The position numbers were made by a program, and so were the translations under genes. DNA of 64,000 nt from Mortierella alpina (Eukaryota; Mortierellomycota; Mortierellomycetes; Mortierellales; Mortierellaceae), in contig JANATF010000010.1 of assembly GCA_029449245.1 (NCBI GenBank), positions 1,736,001-1,800,000 on the forward strand, read 5' to 3'. The notes beneath the pieces were generated by a model. It ran no database searches. It was not told where the DNA came from and was given only the letters and a program-made list of their open reading frames with translations. Position 1 is the stretch's first letter, and each line of letters begins with the position of its first letter. Below are positions 10,182 to 21,716 of the stretch, in pieces.

Positions 10182-13100
10182 CCCTCTCGTCAGTTCAACA
10201 ACCTCGAGACCTCTGCCCCTCAACAGCCGGCTTCCCATGCCCAGTCGGGAAACGTCAACAGCAACTAAGAGACGTCCAGGTCTTGGTTGCTACTTCACCC
10301 TCCTCTCAGTCTCTGGACCAGAGGAGTGGGTGCCTTTCGTCAGATCAGCTTTTTACTCACAATAAACCCTCTTCTCTGCCAGAAACACCCGCTCCTTCAC
10401 CCTGTCTACCTCCTTGCCTGCCTTTACTCCCCCTCCCCCTACCCCCACCCACCTCTCCTTTTCCTTCCACCACCGCACATGTTAACCCTGTCCCCCTGAT
10501 CTGCCCTACTACCACCGCCCTTCCTACCCTGAGCGTCTCTTCTGCGCTGCTCCCTCGCGTACCTGCGTCTACCTCTGCCCCTGTGCCTGATGCGGTTCCT
10601 GTGCCTGTCTTGACCAAAAGCAAAATCCGCAGACTACAAAAGAAAGGTGTTGGCGTCTCCACGTTCACTGCCGACCAAGCCAAAACCACTCTGCTCACGT
10701 TTATGTGCAATGTCAACGGCCATGCTGCTCGGATCCTCATCGATGGAGGAGCGCAGGGTAATGTCATCTCATCCTCCTTTGTCAAAAAGCACAGAATCCC
10801 CCTCCACGCCTCGTCTCCCATTCCCATTATCCTCCCAAACGGCTCACAGTCCTTCTCTTCTGACCTTGCAAACATCACCTTCCAACGACAACAATACTCC
10901 ACGTCTCTCACCACCATTGTCTATCCGTTACAAAAATACGATCTTCTTTTGGGCAAACCTTGGCTGACCCAAGTCAATCCCCTCATCAACTGGAGAACAA
11001 ACAACCTTCGCATCCGCCACAATGGACTTGATATCGACTGGGAGTGCTCTGGGTTCCACTCTTCCTCTATCTCCACACGCACCCGCGGTCGCCTCCTCTC
11101 CCACATCCACTTTTTTACGGAAGCAACAACTCCTGGTAGCGAAGTGTACCTTGCCCTCCTTCGATCCTCTGACAACGACAACGACCAACATACCAACGAC
11201 GACCCCGAATCTCCCGAACAACTACCACCCGAAGTCCCACCTCCTCCCCCTCCCCCTCCTCTTCATCCCGCCATTCACGCCATCGTCCACAACGAGTATC
11301 CTGATGTGTTCCCATCGTCCCTTCCCTCTGGTCTTCCCCCTGACCGCGGCGACTCTATGCGCATTGAAACCGACCCCACCGCCGACCCACCGTTCAAACC
11401 TGTCATTCGCCTCTCTATCGCCGAGCTTGACGAACTCAAAAAACAACTGGATGATCTCCTTTCCAAAAAATTCATCAAACCCAGCACATCCCCTTACGGC
11501 GCCCCGGTCCTCTTTGTCAAAAAAGCGGATGGATCGCTTCGCTTGTGTGTCGATTACAGAGGCCTCAACCGGATCACCAAAAAGAACCGCCACCCTCTAC
11601 CCCGCATCGATGAATTGATTGACCGCTTCCGAGGAGCTCAGTTCTTCACGAAGTTGGATCTTATATCTGGCTACCACCAGCAACGGATCTACGAGCCCCA
11701 CACCCACAAAACTGCATTCCGCTGTAGATATGGGCATTTCGAGTTTAATGTTGTTCCGTTTGGGCTCACAAATGCCCCGGCAGCATTCTCGAAAATGATG
11801 TTGAGGGTCTTCGATCCGGCGCTAGACAAGTACGTCGTAGTCTACCTAGACGACATCCTGATATATTCCAAGACAAAAGCCGAACACCTTCAGCACATCC
11901 GTTCCGTCCTCGCCCTCCTCCGCAAAAATGGCCTTTACGCCAAGCTCAGCAAGTGTTCCTTCATGCAAGAGCAGACCGAGTTCCTGGGTCATGTTATCTC
12001 CAAGGATGGCGTCCACACCAATGCCGGCCTAGTCCGCGCAATTCGAGAATGGCCACGACCAGAGAAACAGAAGGATGTTCAACAATTCATTGGACTATCT
12101 CAGTTCTACCAGCAATACATCAATAACTTTGCGGACATTGCACTTCCCCTCACAGCCCTACTAGGTGAAGGCCGACACTTCGTCTGGGACGAGACAACCG
12201 AGACTTCTTTTCTTGCCCTCAAAGAAGCCATCAGCACCGCCCCGGTCTTACGGATCTTTGACCCCGCCCTGCGTACAACAGTTGAGACAGACGCATCCTG
12301 CTTTGCGGTGGGCGCTGTTCTCTTCCAGACAGACAAGAACGGAGTCTCCCGCCCGGTCGCCTTCACCTCCCGCAAGATGCAATCTGCTGAGAAAAACTAC
12401 CCCACCCACGAACAAGAACTGCTTGCCGTTGTACACGCCTTGAAAACATGGCGATACTACCTCGACGGGTCCCATTTCATTGTGTATACCGATCACGACA
12501 CCCTCCGGCACTTCCCCACCCAGCCCAAGCTCACCCGCCGCCAAGCCCGTTGGATGGAACTCCTTCAAGAATACGACTTTGATTTCAAGTATAAGCGAGG
12601 CTCCGACAATGTCGTTCCTGATGCCTTATCCCGCCGCCCTGACCATCGCGATCCATCTCCACCCCCCTTGTCTATCAACGCCCTGGACCTCCAGTCAGAC
12701 CCAGGTTTGAGGCAGCGCCTGATCGATGGGTATAATGAGGACCCCAACTTGGCCTCAGTCTACCAAAGCTGCCTCCGGGGGAAGTCTTCGTCACTTTATT
12801 CGTTGCGCGATGGATTATTATACGTCGAACGACATGGTGATACCCTGCTTTGCATACCAAAGTCTTCTGACCTTCGCCTACTTCTCTTACATGATGTTCA
12901 TGACGCCGCTATAGCCGGCCACCTTGGTTTCGACAAAACCTATGCCACCTTGCGTCGCCTCGCTTTCTGGCCGTCGATGTCAATTGATGTCCGCCGTTAC
13001 GTCGAGTCCTGTGCGAGTTGTCAGCGCAACAAGACCGTCCGCCGGCTTCCTGCAGGTCTCCTTCAGCCCCTTGCGATCCCTGAACAACGCTGGGAGACGG

Positions 13101-14215
13101 TGTCAATGGACTTTGTTGTCAAACTTCCAACAACGGCGCGCAAGTTTGACGCCATTACCGTTTTCGTTGACAAGCTCTCCAAACAAGTCCACTTCGCTCC
13201 TAGCCGGACTACTGACTCGGCCAAGGACGTCGCCAACTGTTTTTTCGCCAATGTGTTCCGTCTCCACGGTTTACCCACTACCATTGTCTCGGATCGCGAC
13301 TCCAAGTTCACCAGCACCTTCTGGCGCCGCCTTCAAGAGTGTCTAGGAACCAAACTTGCTATGTCATCGGCATTCCACCCTCAAACAGATGGCCAGTCTG
13401 AACGCGCCATCCAAACCCTCAAGGCAATGCTACGCTCTCTTGTCAACCATAAGCAAGACGACTGGGACCTCTACCTGCCCGCTGCAGAGTTTGCATACAA
13501 CAATGCGGTCCACACCTCGACTGGAGTCTCCCCCTTCTTCTTGAACCATGGCGTCCACCCTCACGTTCCGGCGTCACTACTGAGCGCGAACGCACCCTCG
13601 TCGTCACCAGCAACGGACTTCGACTCATTTGTCTCTTCCCAACAGTCCGCCCTCGCCGTGGCACAGGACAGTCTGCTTACAGCCCAGCTGCAGCAGATCA
13701 AGCATGCTGACGCCCACCGCCGCTCCCATTCCTACAAAGTCGGCGATCAAATTTTGCTTAGCACAGAGCACATCACTACGGCTTATGACTCCACACGGCC
13801 CGCCGCCTCCCTCCAAGCTCGATACTTTGGACCATTTACTCTCCTTCAACAGCGATCGCCAGTCTCCTTCCAGGTTGAACTTCCCCCCACCATGCGCATC
13901 CATGATGTTTTTCATGTTGATCGTTTCAAACCATTCCTGGAATCACCAGAGTCCCTTGGTCGCCGTACATTACCGGCTCCCGAACCAGAAGTCATTGACG
14001 GAAATATCGAACATGAAGTTGAAGGTATCCTAGCCCACAAGCTGGGTCGCAGCAAACAAACTGCAAGGTTCCTCATCAAGTGGGTCGGTTATGACGCCGC
14101 CGTGTCGACCTGGGAGCCTCTCCGAAGCCTCAGTCACTGTCAAGACATCCTCCGAGACTATTGCCAGCAACACGATCTTCTCTTTTTGTTAGGGGAAGGT
14201 GTCACAGTATCATAG
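10182..14215 (+). CDS. Pol polyprotein of chromovirus A2
   Basis: The frame is open from inside the B LTR (10106), but native A2 sequence starts at 10182. The first about 90 bases also hold the last codons of gag in another frame (ending at a TAA near 10270), so pol is -1 to gag as in B and C. Domains, numbered from 10106: protease with LIDGGA near 211; RT with YLDD near 579; RNase H; integrase with HHCC finger and D, D, E near 1000, 1061 and 1096; chromodomain about 1302-1353. The stop lies 13-15 bases inside the 3' LTR. The pol part is uninterrupted, but its own gag is gone, so A2 cannot be autonomous. Confidence 0.88.
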
Positions 14216-14457
14216 AATGCCCTCGTACTTCGCCATCCTACTTCGCCATCTGCGCCTCCACGCGCACCTGCTTCGCCCTCCTCAAAGCACTTCGCCTTTC
14301 CCTCACATTAGTATAAATACCCTCTCGCCCGTGTATAATAAACATCATCGGTTCCTGCCCCTTCCTCTTGTTCCCTAGTACTCCTGTCCACCCCCCGGCC
14401 TCCCTCTTGTTCCTTGTATCCCTCGTGTTCGCACCCTCTTGTCCTGTTGCTATTACA
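14200..14457 (+). repeat. 3' LTR of A2
   Basis: 258 bp, same sequence by eye as 1121-1378. It is preceded by the polypurine tract AGGGGAAGG. Its first bases encode the end of pol. Confidence 0.9.
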
Positions 14458-14931
14458 GATAGATTCTCTCTTCTCTTCACCCCCAAGACAGACACCCTGT
14501 GAGAACCACGAGTCCCCCAAGCGGCTCTCACAGTAAGTGAATTTCTGGTTGGCATGCTGCTATCTGGCACTTTTTGTATTAGTCACTTATCATATGAATA
14601 TTCTACCCCAGCCCTTTTTCTTGACTGATAGCAACCACTGGTTTGGTCTGCGCAGTTCCCATTGCCCCCAACGGAAATCAGATCATACGATCAAACGTAA
14701 GGGCATTTTCACATGTAGTTTTCTTATCATTGGCCAGAATAGTTTCATGTTGTTTACCAGATAGTCTATTTTTACGTATCTAGAGTACCTTCACCACAAC
14801 GGGCGAGAGGGTATTTATACTAATGTGAGGGAAAGGCGAAGTGCTTTGAGGAGGGCGAAGCAGGTGCGCGTGGAGGCGCAGATGGCGAAGTAGGATGGCG
14901 AAGTACGAGGGCATTCTATGATACTGTGACA

Positions 14932-15500
14932 ATGTTGGCGAATTTGACGGGATCGACACTTTTGCCGTGCAGGCCAACCACAAATCCTAGCAACGTGATC
15001 TGGGTACTGTAAAAGTTGCATTTCTTCTCATTGATTATGAGTTTGGCTTCAGTGAGCCTTTCAATTACAGTACGTACATGCTCAGCGTGTTCTTCACGAT
15101 TTTTTGAGAAGATCATAATGTCATCAATAAAATTGAGCACAAACGGCAGATCACCGAGGATCCTTGACATTCCTCGTTGGAAGAGACTTGATAAAGGCTT
15201 AAGCCCAAATGGTGCTTTCTTAAACATATATTGCGTTCATTTATGCATGAATGCTGTCAGTGGCTGGTCATCTTGATGTACCGGTAACCGATGATATGCT
15301 TGGGACAGATCGATTGTAGAGTAGATCGAGTTCCCTGCAAGTTTTCCGATAAGGTCGGAGATCAAAGGCAGAGGATAATTATCATCAGGCAAGAACCTAT
15401 TTGTAACAGGAGTTGAGGGTGCATCGTAAGGGACAAGAACAAGGATAACGCCAAGCCGTAAGAGACTGGAACGCGACCATGCTTGGTCCCACACAAAGAT
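14932..15500 (-). pseudogene. RT fragment of an old Ty3/Gypsy element (D)
   Basis: Two minus-strand frames carry consecutive reverse-transcriptase segments. The first (about 15494-15237) has PLPLISDLIGKL, STIDLSQAYHRLPV and ends in a stop. The second (about 15227-14932) has FGLKPLSSLFQRG, the catalytic FIDDIMIFS and LLGFVV. A frameshift or stop near 15230 separates them. The fragment stops at 14932, exactly where the A1 LTR begins, so A1 probably inserted here. No protease, integrase or gag of this element is seen nearby. Confidence 0.75.
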
Positions 15501-15589
15501 AGATAAATAGATGGTTGCCCCCTCTGTAATAAGATCAGACGATTCTCACCCAAGCTCCCCTGACCCCAGCCCCAGAACCCCCACTTGCT

Positions 15590-16012
15590 TTAGCTATTAC
15601 ATGGTAGCAAAGGCTCGTTACCTCGATCCACTGATAAAACATACTCACCTTGATAACCTCTGCCCCTAGCCATCATGGCTGATCAACCCAGCTACACCAA
15701 TGTTCCAACCACTGTTCCCACTGCCAACACCTCCGCCAACTCACCTGCTCCCACCTTTTCGGTACTCCTACCCTCTTACAGATATCCAACCCCTGCCCCT
15801 TTCAACGGCGTGCGCGATGGATTTGCTTGCGAGGCATGGTTGACCACCGTACGCCGCTTCTTCCTTGGCGCAAACATCGCCGATGTGTCCCGCACGGTCA
15901 CCGCCATCGCTTACCTTGGCTCCACCGGCCTACTCTGGTGGGATGGACAGTATCTGCCGGACTCCACTGACTGGTCCATTTTTGTCGAAGCCTTCCGCAC
16001 CGAGTTCCGTCC
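15590..16012 (+). pseudogene. 5' end of another chromovirus (F): LTR end, PBS and truncated gag
   Basis: An LTR end (CTATTACA, last base 15601) is followed by TGGTAGCAAAG, the same primer-binding site as A and C, and a leader. Gag starts at an ATG at 15675 (MADQPSYTNV) and contains GLLWWDGQYLP and FVEAFRTEFRPV, the Gag core motif. At 16013 the frame is cut by the 3' LTR of C1. The remainder of F is not found on the far side of C1/C2. The LTR start is unclear. Confidence 0.75.
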
Positions 16013-16122
16013 TGTAGCAGGGGTCAGGTCAAGTAGGTGGAAAAGGAATGTATTTACAGGTATCGTACTACTCTACTCTATATAGTCGTTGTGACTGGAC
16101 ACTACTGTTACACCTTCCCCTT

Positions 16123-19100
16123 TTAAAAATGGATCCCATGTGCTGTTTTGAATTCTTCAACCAACTCGAGGCAATGAGAGAGGTTGCCGAGTGGTTCCCA
16201 GGTGGCGGAGCTGCGAGGGTAACCCTTCCAAAGGATGAGGAACTGGTGTTGACGGCGGTAGCGTCTGTACTCAAGGATGCCTTCAGCCTCGTACTCCTCT
16301 TCGCCGTTGTGGTGTAGCAAATGCGATGTCCTCTATTTCTTGCTTTTGATTTGTAGTACTTTGGCAACATGAATGCCCAGGTGGTGGCACGTACTGCACC
16401 GCCCTGTTGCCTTGAATGATTTCTGTGAAATAAAAAGAGCACCGACCCCGAACCTTGGTTCGTGGTCTGTTTCCCTCCCAAAGATTTGCCTTGTCATATT
16501 TTGCCACAACTGCTGCTGAAACATTCATTCATATCGAACCTCCACGATCAAACCCACACACACTGGCTGTCCCCACGCGAGAGACGCTACTCTACCATAG
16601 CTTTGCCCGCCAACAGCGAGAGCTGAGCAAGAGTAGAGACGGGTTTCCCCTCTATTTCCATTCCACCTGTCCGTACGCAATCTGTTAGAAGCCATCTTTG
16701 TCCCTCCTGGCCCTCCGCTGCTGCTATCACCGCAGCGACCGCTAGGTAATAACCATGTTGCCTTAGCGACCAAGAATGGAGCGCGTTGCAGACCACTTTG
16801 GCCAATATTCTTGCACAGGAATCAAGAGCGAGCCCTTTGAGCTGATGAGTCCTTACCCGCTGTGGGTCGTATTATTTTATTAGATACATACTAGTTTTGC
16901 TTCCCTTCTTCTCTCAGAGTCTTCTTGTGGACCAGCGTTCCCCACCGGTCCTCATAGTAAGTTACTCATGAGTTAGTTCATATTTGTTATCTCCTTGAGA
17001 CAGAAACACTTACCTTTAAGTAGTCATTCTCTCATAGAGTGAATCCCTTTTTGGAGTTGATCCTTCCCCCAGTCTTGCGCGTCCGTTAATCGTTCCCACG
17101 ATCAACTTGTAAGTGCGCTGGTGTTTCCTCTCTCGCTTTTCTTCCTAGTTCATGATGAACAGATATTCATATATTAGTATGATTCTTTTGATGTAGACCA
17201 ACGACACCACACCGTCAATGATTTCTGGTGGAGGCCTGGCGGGTGCTCGTGGTCCAAGGGCTTCTGGTGAAGGTTTATAATCTTGGAAGCGGTCCACGTG
17301 AAACACATCGTGAATCTTCATGGTCGGCGGTAGCTCAACACGAAATGAGACCGGCGAGTGTTGCTCCAACAGCGTATAGGGTCCGATGAAACGAGGTTGC
17401 AATTTGCGTGAGGGCTGGTTTTGGTCCGCGGCGACTGTGATATGGTCCGTGTTCAGTAACACCTGATCTCCAACCTTGAACGTGTGGTCTCGGCGTCGTG
17501 TGTCCGCGTTCTTGGCCTGTCGTTCCTGTGCCAATGCTATGGCCTCCTTTGCGATGGTCAAGGAAGTGTACTGGTTGGTCACGAACGTTTCTACCGTGGG
17601 GATGAGTGTGCTCGGGGGCAGGAGCAGCGCGGCTGGTACACGTGGATGGAAGCCGGCGTTCAGAAAGAATGGGGAGAATCCTGTGGTGGCATTGGTGGCG
17701 TTGTTATAAGCGAACTCTGCAGCAGTCAAGAGTAGGTCCCAGTTCGTCTGTTGTTGGTCCATGAACGCCCTCAGCATGATCTCCAGCGTCTGATTGGCTC
17801 TTTCCGTCTGGCCGTCCGTCTGTGGGTGGAATGCAGTTGACATGGCGAGCTTGACATCCATGAGGCGATGAAGTTCTTTCCAGAAGTGGCTGGTGAACTT
17901 GGTGTCGCGGTCCGAGACTATGGTGGTGGGCATTCCATGCAGCCGAAAAATGTTGTCAAAGAAGATCCGAGCGACGTCAGGGGCAGTGTCGGTCGTCTTA
18001 CTGGCCACGAAGTGGACTTGCTTTGACAGCTTGTCCACAAAGACTGTGATGGCGTCAAATCCTCGCGGCGTCTTAGGCAGCTGAACGATGAAGTCCATGG
18101 TCACTGTGTCCCAGCGCTGATCCGGTATATCAAGGGACTGGAGAAGTCCTGCTGGTCTTTGACGACTGGGCTTGTTGCGTTGGCAACTTTCGCAAGTCTC
18201 CACGTACGTCCTCGTGTCCCGTGCGATCCTTGGCCAGTACGCTGCTCGTCTGAGTTGCTCATACGTCTTGTCGAATCCCAAATGACCTGCTATTGCTGAG
18301 TCATGAGCATCATGTAAGAGAGAGAGACGAATGTCAGACTTCTGAGGAATGCAGACAAGGTTTGTGTCATGTCGTTCAACAAACAAAAGATTCTCGTGGA
18401 GTGAGTATCTTTGGGGGCAACTTCCCTGGAGGCAGCTTTCGTAGATAGGACCGAGTTTAGGGTCATCCGGGTAACTATCAATCAGGCGCTGCCTCAATCC
18501 TGGGTCCAGTTGTACAACCAACGAGTGTAGCGCGACGGGGTCTGGTTCCTTGTGGTCAGGTCGTCTGGAGAGGGCGTCTGGTACGATGTTGTCTACGCCA
18601 CGCTTATACTTGAAATCAAAGTCGTACTCCTGTAGCAACTCCATCCAACGTGCCTGTCTGCGAGTCAGTTTGGGTTGCGTTGGAAAGTGGCGAAGCGTGG
18701 CGTGATCCGTGTACACGACGAAGTGTGATCCATCCAGATAATAACGCCATGTCTTTAGCGCGTGAACGACAGCCAGCAGCTCCTGTTCGTGAGTTGGATA
18801 GTTCCTCTCTGCAGAATTCATCTTCCTGGATGTGAACGCCACTGGTCTCGAGACTCCATGTTCGTCTGTCTGGAAAAGCACGGCTCCAACAGCGAATCCA
18901 GACGCATCAGCTTCAACAGTGGTGGCTAGATCGGGGTCAAAGATCCTGAGTACCGGTGCTTTGCTGATGGCGTCCTTGAGAGCGGTGAAGGCGTGTTCCT
19001 TGTCAGGGTCCCAAGAGAATGGCACGCCCTCACCTAAGAGACCAGTCAACGGTAATGCGATGTCAGCAAATCCATCAATATACTGTTGGTAAAATTGAGC

Positions 19101-20810
19101 GAGGCCAATGAATTGTTGCACATCCTTCTGCTTGCTAGGTCGAGGCCACTCGCGAATGGCGCGGACGAGGCCAGCGTTGGTGTGGATCCCGTCCTTGGAG
19201 ATTACGTGTCCCAAAAACTCCGTCTCTTCCTGCATGAACGAACACTTGCTCAGTTTGACGTAGAGTCCGTGTTTGCGCAGAAGGGTGAGCGCACTCCTGA
19301 TGTGGTCCAGGTGTTCCTCCTTTGTTTTCGAGTAGATCAGAATGTCATCGAGGTAAATGACCACCCATTTGTCGAGGATCGGGTCGAACACGTTAAACAT
19401 CATGTTTGAAAAAGAGGCAGGAGCGTTAGTCAGCCCGAAAGGGACAACGTTAAACTCAAAGTGACCGTAGCGACAGCGAAAGGCGGTTTTGTGTGTGTGT
19501 GGGTCGTAAACGCGCTGTTGGTGGTACCCAGAGAGGAGATCAAGTTTGGTAAAAAACTGCGCGCCGCGAAAGCGGTCGATGAGCTCGTCAATGCGGGGGA
19601 GGGGATGGCGGTTCTTTCGGGTGATTCTGTTCAGGCCGCGGTAGTCCACACACATGCGTAACGATCCATCCTTCTTTTTGACAAAAAGGACAGGTGCTCC
19701 GTATGGCGAGGTGCTAGGTTTGATGAACTTCTTTTTCAGCAATTCGTCCAACTGCTTCCTGAGCTCATCGAGTTCCGCAATGGAGAGACGAATGACTGGT
19801 CGGACAGGGGGGTCGGCGGTGGGATCAGTTTCGATTTTCATTGCATCGCCTCGGTCTGGTGGGAGACCATCAGGGAGGGAGGTGGGGAAGACGTCGCGAA
19901 ACTCGTCGAGTATGGGGAGCACTTCGTCAGGGACGGGAGGAGTGGAGGGGTTGTTGCCCGAAGTGGTCTTGACTAACGCCAGGAACACTTCGTTGCCGGG
20001 TTGGGAGGCGAGGGAGTTGAAGTGCATGTGGCTCAGGAGGCGGCGTCCAGACTTAGCTGTAATGGAAGAGGGGGCGAATCCTCTGCATGACCAGATGACA
20101 TTGCAGCCACGGTGCTGGAAATGCAAGTCGTTGGTGCGCCAGTTGATGTCGGGGTTGGTGGTTGTGAGCCATGGTTTGCCGAGGATCAGGTCGTAAGATT
20201 TGAGTGGATAAAGGAGGGGGTCGAGATTGTCAGCGTAGTTGTTGCGAGTGAGGGTGATGGGGACAGTGTGCTGAGTGATGGAGGAGGAGCCGTCAGGAAG
20301 AACAATGGGAATGGGGTTGCGCGAATGGAGAGGAAGTGAATGTCGTTTCTGAAAGGAGGTACTAATGACGTTTCCCTCTGCACCGCCATCGATGAGGATG
20401 CGTGCAGGTTGTCCATTGACGGAGCCAATGAACGTGAGCAGCGTGCGCTCAGCCTCAGTCACACTGAAGGACTGTAGCCGAACGGCACGTTTGCGCACAC
20501 GTCTCTGTTTGCTCTTGGAGAGCGCGGGTGAAGACGCGTTTGAGGAGGCTGGGTCCAGGTCCATCTTCTCAGGCAATCTAAGCACCACAGATGGGTCATG
20601 GCAAGGTTTGGCAACAGGGGGCGCGGGGTTGGGGGCGGGGTGAGTATCCAGAGTATTATTCTCATTTGCATGTGAGGGAGCGAGCGCAGGTGTGCGGCAA
20701 GCCTGATGTTCAGCAGCAATTTTATTTGCAGAAATAGAACAAGTACTTGCCTGGGGGCGAGGCTCACTCCCTTTGTCCAGAGGAGAAAGGGAGGGGGTTT
20801 CAGCGATCAA
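16123..20810 (-). pseudogene. Pol of C1, split by solo LTR E1
   Basis: Bases 20810-17212 encode protease (LIDGGA), RT (YLDD), RNase H and integrase with the same residues as C2; only a few substitutions are visible, such as Met for Val and Phe for Leu near the integrase C-terminus. The frame then runs into E1 and stops after about 18 foreign residues. The missing chromodomain and true stop lie beyond E1 at 16307-16123. The truncated protein would lack the chromodomain that guides integration. Confidence 0.88.
16308..17211 (+). mobile_element. Solo LTR E1, 904 bp
   Basis: Ends TGTGGTG...CACCACA and a perfect 4-bp target duplication CCGT (16304-16307 and 17212-17215). It contains the 45-base block shared with B-type LTRs (about 16434-16487) and a CCTCATAGTAAGT segment near 16950. 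No internal coding region. Orientation is given as written; E2 is its inverted copy. Confidence 0.92.
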
Positions 20811-20818
20811 GTCCTGGA

Positions 20819-21716
20819 CTAAGCCTGACCGCTGGGGGCGTTTCCCGACTGGCCATGGAAGGGAGCGCCCACGTTAGTTGCTATATGATTCATTCCGCGG
20901 GGGCGAGGGGGGCACCTGTTCTCATATGACAGATGTCCCAGCTTGCGGCACTTGAAACAGCCGCCGTTGTCGATGAGATACTGTCGCTCTGCGGGAGTCA
21001 GTTTTGGGAGGTGAGCCCAGTCGTTGTTGTGGTTGTTGTTGCGGCCCCATTGGTGCTGGTTACCGTTGAGGCGAGGGCCCCGCTGATTATAGGTTGCCTG
21101 GTATTGGTTCCGCTGGTTGCTGTTTTGTCTATTGACCTCTTGAACGATGGCGTTGATGAGGACCTGGGGGAGCGCGAGGTGATCAACTTCCATCGCGTAA
21201 GGGTCGGGTTGGTTGAAGGTCGGGGCGGTGGCGATTTTTTGAGTGGATTGCAGGGAAGTGGCGGGTTTGGGGTTCATCACTGAGTCGGGTTTAAAATTGT
21301 AAATGTTGTCGAAGCGTTCGGCGGTGGAGAGTAGAGTCTGGAGGTCGGAGTTGCCGGGGTTTGAGACCTCAAACCCTTTAAGCATTTTTGTTGAAGGTCA
21401 GTAGGGGCGCCTTTGTAGAAGCAAGTCTTGATGGTCTCATCCAGGAACGCGCGTGCGTCATGCGACATTGAAGGGGAAATAAGCATGGAGCGATAAAGTC
21501 GAATGCGTTGAATGTATTCGGAGCAGGTCGAGGTGAAAGCGATGGAATATAAGAGTGAGCGGATGCTGTCCAGGAAACCGACGGGGCGGAACTCGGTGCG
21601 GAAGGCCTCAACGAAATCGAACCAATGTGCGTCGTCGGCAAGAGGGTGGGATTCCCACCAAAGGGATGCTGTGCCCGTCAGGAAGATGATCGCGTGAAGG
21701 GTCCTTTCCTCAGCGG
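20819..21716 (-). pseudogene. Gag of C1, interrupted by E2
   Basis: Encodes the Gag core (SLWWESHPL, FRTEFRPVGFLDS) and the C-terminal half with zinc knuckle CFKCRKLGHLSYENRC (last spacing six, not four). The 5' end is cut by E2 at 21717. The frame changes by -1 at the A5 run near 21388, exactly as in C2. Confidence 0.85.

Larger units (their letters stand above)
1121..14457 (+). mobile_element. Ty3/Gypsy chromovirus A2 (plus), interrupted by B, gag lost
   Basis: The 5' LTR (1121-1378) and 3' LTR (14200-14457) are both 258 bp and look identical by eye; they begin TGTCACAG, end TATTACA and carry a TATAAATA box. The primer-binding site starts directly after the 5' LTR at 1379. A polypurine tract (AGGGGAAGG, 14191-14199) abuts the 3' LTR. 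Pol (10182-14215) ends with a chromodomain. Element B (1414-10181) is inserted inside. Left of B is the A leader, but right of B is already the tail of gag, so almost the whole gag is missing. Confidence 0.88.
641..14798 (-). mobile_element. Solo LTR B' (diverged B family), split by element A2
   Basis: Bases 641-1120 and 14458-14798 together match, with divergence, the reverse complement of the B-family LTR (TGTGACGAAG at 641; CTTCACCACA ending at 14798). It carries a 4-bp target duplication ACGG (637-640 and 14799-14802) inside the LTR of A1, so it is a solo LTR from LTR-LTR recombination. About 175 bases of the LTR middle, relative to B, are missing where A2 inserted, and no duplication flanks A2, so that insertion came with a deletion or later loss. 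Confidence 0.8.
1..14931 (-). mobile_element. LTR retrotransposon A1 (minus), 5' LTR split by nested insertions
   Basis: The element runs from its LTR outer end at 14931 leftwards off the window. Its 258-bp LTR (TGTCACAG...TATTACA) lies in two pieces, 14803-14931 and 512-640, separated by solo LTR B' and everything nested in it. The pieces rejoin to exactly the length of the intact A2 LTR, and the break is flanked by ACGG at 637-640 and 14799-14802. The primer-binding site (TGGTAGCAAAG on the minus strand) starts at 511, followed by a leader and the gag start at 361. A1 is the second-oldest layer of the nest and adjoins RT fragment D at 14932. Confidence 0.85.
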
